Positions 13,089 through 14,806 of a stretch of 14,806 nucleotides of DNA are shown in pieces. The stretch is taken from assembly GCA_021796135.1 (NCBI GenBank), contig JAJYOQ010000051.1:1-14806 (forward strand), in the 5' to 3' direction. Source of the stretch: Bacteroidota bacterium. GTDB lineage: Bacteria > Bacteroidota > Ignavibacteria > Ignavibacteriales > Ignavibacteriaceae. The notes below the pieces were generated by a model. The model saw nothing but the letters and a program-made list of their open reading frames with translations. It searched no databases and was not told the origin of the DNA. Each line of letters begins with the position of its first letter. The first letter of the stretch is position 1. A program made the position numbers and the translations under genes.

Positions 13089-13089
13089 T

Positions 13090-14325
13090 TTATTCTGTAA
13101 TTATTTCAGATAATTTATCTAATAGCAAATCTTTTTGAAAATGAATTTCTGCATATTTTTTTGCATTATTACCGTATTCATTTCTTGTTTTCTTATCCGA
13201 TAGTGGAGAGAATGCCATTTTAAGATTTTCTATACTTGAATTATTAACTTCTTCTAAATCAATTACTATGCCACATTTGGAGCTATTGATTAAAGCAGCA
13301 ACATCACTATTTTTATTAGCAAGACAAAATATGGGTTTACCCATTGCTATTGAAGATATTATTTTACTGGGCATTAATTCATTTGTTATATCTTTATGTT
13401 GTGGAAAGAAAATAAAGTGAGATTCTGAATTTACTCTATAATAATCCTCATCGTTTAGAAATTCTAGAAAAGTAACGTTATTTAAATTAGCAATTTCTAA
13501 TTTTTTAATAAAATTCGCTTTGGTAGGTCCCTCACCGGTAAATAAGAAATGTACAAAAGGAAAATTTTCACTAATTATCTTTATAATTGGTATAGTGCTT
13601 TCAAATGATTGTTTTTTACCATAAGATCCAGAATAAAGAGCTATCACTTTGTCATGCAAATTCAATGATTTTAGAAATGGCTTGCCGTCATTTTCTAAAT
13701 CACTTTCTTCTAATATTTTATCAGCCCAATTGTTTACGACATATACTTTTGAATAATGCAGGGATAGCAATTTACTTTTTATGTTTTCAGCCATTCCGTT
13801 AGATATAGTTATAATTTTAGATGATTTAATATATATTAATTTCTCCATTTTTTGTAAGATTTTCAACAAAGTTATGTTTCTTATAATTCCTAATTTCGCA
13901 GGTAGGTCCGGAACTAAATCTTGGACGTAAAAAATGAATTCTTTTTTATATAATAAATTAAGTAATATCCCTATTAAACCTAATTGTAATGGAGGTGAGA
14001 TTATAACAATTTTATCTGATTTTCTACAATTTCTTATTGACTTATATATTGAGCTAATAAAAAATGAACTATCAAATAAGACCCTATTGATAAAGTTTGA
14101 TTTATTAAATAAATAAACGGGTACACGAATTATTTTAATATTACTATGCACAATCTCATTATAAGAACAATTATTGATCTTATGAAAATTTTGATCAAAA
14201 GGTCTTGCTGTGATAACATTAATATTATGACCCTGGATAGCTAAAGAATGGGTTAAGTTATTAGCTATTTTGGCTATTCCGAAATTTTGGGGGAAATAAT
14301 TTATTGAGATAATAGATATGGTCAT
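13090..14325 (-). CDS. Glycosyltransferase family 4 (WbuB-like)
   Basis: A 411-residue GT-B-fold enzyme. The N-terminal half opens ISINYFPQNFGIAKIANNLT (5-24) and contains ISPPLQLG (109-116) and YVQDLVPDLPAKLG (133-146). The C-terminal half has VVNNWAD (196-202), LYSGSYGKKQSFE (230-242), FTGEGP (262-267) and NELMPSKIISSIAMGKPIF (315-333), the position where WbuB-like members carry the donor-binding E-x7-E-type segment. It would add a sugar to the lipid-linked acceptor on the cytosolic face of the membrane. Its ATG overlaps the FkbM gene stop by 4 nt and its stop is 1 nt from the sugar transferase start, a tight operon. The acceptor and donor are not known. Codon use is noticeably A/T-rich but no more so than the neighbours. 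Confidence 0.9.
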   Translation of the reverse strand: MTISIISINYFPQNFGIAKIANNLTHSLAIQGHNINVITARPFDQNFHKINNCSYNEIVHSNIKIIRVPVYLFNKSNFINRVLFDSSFFISSIYKSIRNCRKSDKIVIISPPLQLGLIGILLNLLYKKEFIFYVQDLVPDLPAKLGIIRNITLLKILQKMEKLIYIKSSKIITISNGMAENIKSKLLSLHYSKVYVVNNWADKILEESDLENDGKPFLKSLNLHDKVIALYSGSYGKKQSFESTIPIIKIISENFPFVHFLFTGEGPTKANFIKKLEIANLNNVTFLEFLNDEDYYRVNSESHFIFFPQHKDITNELMPSKIISSIAMGKPIFCLANKNSDVAALINSSKCGIVIDLEEVNNSSIENLKMAFSPLSDKKTRNEYGNNAKKYAEIHFQKDLLLDKLSEIITE

Positions 14326-14806
14326 TTAACTCTTTTATATAACATATCCATTTGCAAAATTATTGACTTTTCAGATTGTAGAAAGCCGACCGGCGCTACC
14401 AATCTGAAACCTATGCTATTCATAAAATCATGCATTTCACTAAATAATGGTTCGCCGTCATACATTTGGATAAATGAAGTTTCAAATAAAAGATAATCGA
14501 TTTGATGTATTAACTCACCTGCGCCTTCTATTACATCTTTTTCAAAACCTTGTACATCCAATTTCATTAAAATTGGTCCTTGCAATTTCTTTCCATAAAA
14601 TAGTTTTTCTATTTTTTTTATTGGTACTTTAATTTTCTTAGTAACTGCTGTTTTTGGAAAATTAGTTTTTTGAAAAACAGAAATAGGCAATACGGAGCTA
14701 GCATGTGAATAATTATTTTCATAAAATTCGATGTCACCTTCCTGATTACCAAGTGCAAAATTATAAATTCTTACATTAGGGAATCTTTTTGTATTAGTTT
14801 TTAATT
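14322..14806 (-). CDS. FkbM-family methyltransferase, 5' end outside window
   Basis: The reading frame is open from base 14804 at the window edge to the stop at 14322, so the gene is cut by the window rather than truncated. The visible part reads RIYNFALGNQEGDIEFYEN, then SHASSVLPISVF, which is the FNxALG...SS block of FkbM methyltransferases. It continues with PILMKLDVQGFEKDVIEGAG, the conserved LKxDVxGxExxVxxGA motif that sits next to the SAM site. The C-terminal part (YLLFETSFIQMYDGEPLF) is also typical. FkbM enzymes O-methylate hydroxyls, in polysaccharide loci usually on a sugar of the glycan. The TTG at 14690 is not a likely start because family motifs lie upstream of it in frame. It overlaps the GT4 gene by 4 nt. 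Confidence 0.85.
   Translation of the reverse strand, partial: LKTNTKRFPNVRIYNFALGNQEGDIEFYENNYSHASSVLPISVFQKTNFPKTAVTKKIKVPIKKIEKLFYGKKLQGPILMKLDVQGFEKDVIEGAGELIHQIDYLLFETSFIQMYDGEPLFSEMHDFMNSIGFRLVAPVGFLQSEKSIILQMDMLYKRVK

Noticed and set aside
14322..14690. Short 122-residue gene starting at TTG 14690
   Set aside because: The frame stays open to the window edge and carries FkbM-family motifs upstream of that codon, so it is a window-truncated longer gene.
1..14806. Search for tRNA, rRNA or riboswitch
   Set aside because: No tRNA-like cloverleaf, rRNA segment or known riboswitch core could be recognised by eye in the gaps.

Overview
The window is an AT-rich piece of a bacterial surface-polysaccharide locus in which every recognisable gene lies on the minus strand, so transcription runs from high to low coordinates. 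The gene content, the scattered four-helix-bundle (23S intervening-sequence protein) relics and the intergenic repeats suggest an uncultured or environmental member of the FCB group (Bacteroidota/Ignavibacteriota-like). This is an inference from overall style; no rRNA gene is present to confirm it.

Layout in order of transcription. (1) 14806-11658: a tightly packed trio of an FkbM-type methyltransferase cut by the window edge, a GT4 glycosyltransferase and a polyprenyl-phosphate sugar-1-phosphate transferase. It would start and build a lipid-linked glycan. (2) 11657-10002: repeat-rich DNA around a DUF433/DUF5615 toxin-antitoxin pair. (3) 10001-1: a sugar-nucleotide block of GHMP sugar kinase, NAD-dependent epimerase, sugar-phosphate nucleotidyltransferase, a small GIY-YIG protein, a UDP-glucose-dehydrogenase-like enzyme, an SDR, a Gfo/Idh/MocA oxidoreductase, a PPi-type phosphofructokinase, a GmhA-like SIS isomerase and the start of a TalC/FSA-like transaldolase.

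How they may work together. Transaldolase, SIS isomerase, GHMP anomeric kinase and nucleotidyltransferase is the order of chemistry that makes NDP-activated higher-carbon (C7 or C8) sugars. With the epimerase, the UDP-glucose-dehydrogenase-like enzyme and the Gfo/Idh/MocA enzyme added, the set closely parallels the octose half of lincosamide biosynthesis (LmbR, N, P, O, M, L, Z). The dehydrogenase lacks both the catalytic Cys and the catalytic Lys. That fits oxidation of a secondary alcohol, such as C6-OH of a heptose or octose, rather than formation of a uronic acid. The 7/8-phosphatase step is not seen in the window.

The second striking feature is the repeat load. A palindromic family (arms near TGTCATWTCGA and TCGAAATGACA) and several short-period families (GTTGAATT-type, GTGAATAGT-type, ATCGTCAATC-type) fill most gaps. 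Members of these families also sit in frame inside three enzyme genes, adding loops of about 16 to 37 residues without breaking them. A duplicated composite element of about 140-160 bp and two decayed four-helix-bundle genes sit in the same repeat-rich gaps.
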